A stretch of DNA of 64,000 nucleotides from Pseudoips prasinana (Eukaryota; Arthropoda; Insecta; Lepidoptera; Nolidae). The stretch spans positions 29,412,893 through 29,476,892 of the forward strand of contig OX621251.1 of the NCBI GenBank assembly GCA_951640165.1, in the 5' to 3' direction. The notes beneath the pieces were generated by a model. That model had not been told where the DNA came from. It searched no databases and saw only the letters and a program-made list of their open reading frames with translations. The position numbers and the translations under genes are program-made. Positions 63,397-64,000 of the stretch are shown here, piece by piece. Each line of letters begins with the position of its first letter. Within the stretch, counting starts at the first letter, position 1.

Positions 63397-63680
63397 TTAA
63401 CCCACTATACGAATAATTTCCGTTTAAAAGATAGGGAAGGAAAATTTTATCAAATCCCATTCATAAGAATTGTGAATAATAAGGTATTAATTTCGTACAG
63501 TATAAACTTTAATACCTTTAACCTAGATTAGGTAAGATTAATAAAAGTACATCTTTTATTTATATTTGTAGATAGCCGAGTTTCCGGTGCACAATCTTAT
63601 CTGTGTTGTTTCAAGGTTTCGCCTTGAAATAGCTTGGAATGACAGTACATTTGCAGAGGAGGGGATAAATATATAGGAAA

Positions 63681-64000
63681 CTAGCTGTGCCTCGCGGTTT
63701 TATCCGTGTTAAATTTTATAAATTATCATAGCTCCTCCCCCGTAGGTGATAGCGTGATAATATGTAGCCTATATGTTGGCCCGACCTCTTAGTAATACTT
63801 ATGCAAAATTTGAAGTAAATCCGTGCAGTACTTTTTGAGTTTAGCCCGGACATACATACAGACAAACAGACACACAGACAAAAATTCTAAAAGCTATATT
63901 TTTGGCTTCGATATCGGTTGTAGATCACGCCCCAAGTATCTTTGTAAAAAATATTCAATGTACAGTTTTGACTTTCTTACGATTTTATTATATGTATAGA
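63681..64000 (-). mobile_element. Helitron-like element, variant 2 (ends at window edge)
   Basis: The minus strand starts TCTATACATATAATAAAATC at base 64000 and ends CACAGCTAG before T at 63681. Complete by its own ends; nearly identical to 63080-63396. Confidence 0.85.

Overview
The window looks like a repeat-dense, AT-rich intergenic or heterochromatic stretch of a lepidopteran (moth or butterfly) nuclear genome. This rests on Helitron-like elements ending in CTAG with 'ctgtgccccgcggttttacccgcg' termini, interspersed repeats carrying 'gggttccgt' and 'ggccggtttt' ends, RTE-type LINE 3' ends closing in (GATGAT)n, BEL/Pao and jockey/CR1-type retroelements, and several tRNA-derived SINEs. I found no convincing host exon, no cellular tRNA or rRNA gene, and no CRISPR array. 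Essentially every protein-coding signal is a transposon protein or its remnant.

Layout. 1-6.3 kb: MITE, Helitron and SINE fragments, foldbacks, a tandem pair of RTE-tailed SINEs, and one interspersed repeat nested in another. 6.3-6.8 kb: a 511-bp hAT-type MITE with an 8-bp target duplication. 7.3-10.9 kb: LINE pieces of two families. 11.3-16.1 kb: the best element, a 4.4-kb full-length APE-type LINE on the minus strand. It has an intact ORF1, an ORF2 with a single frameshift, a 9-bp target duplication and a jockey-like initiator/DPE promoter, and it lies inside another repeat. 16.4-21.2 kb: a decayed second LINE nested in a 'gggttccgt' repeat that faces an inverted partner. 21-30 kb: SINEs, Helitron, MITEs and LINE 3' ends. 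30.5-32.1 kb: a tandem array of about 135-bp units inside a Helitron-like repeat. 32-45 kb: mostly unassigned DNA with LINE remnants, Helitrons and duplicated SINEs. 45.5-48.0 kb: a 5'-truncated LINE. 49-52 kb: a LINE insertion with a 13-bp target duplication, an (ATAGA)n satellite and two large foldbacks. 53-60 kb: SINEs and an RTE-like LINE. 60-64 kb: BEL/Pao integrase tail, LINE 3' end and four Helitron copies.

Two cross-cutting signals stand out. First, two tiny palindromic insertions (22 and 32 bp) share the ends CTTCGATCA/TGATCGAAG, and each is flanked by a perfect 8-bp duplication; the shorter equals the longer minus 10 internal bases. They look like extreme miniature transposons. Second, more than a dozen near-perfect snap-back palindromes have arms of about 14-48 bp and loops of 2-10 nt. 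They point either to frequent inverted template switching or to a library/assembly artefact. The genes do not form a pathway: the logic of the window is layered transposition, with non-autonomous elements borrowing the ends of autonomous ones.
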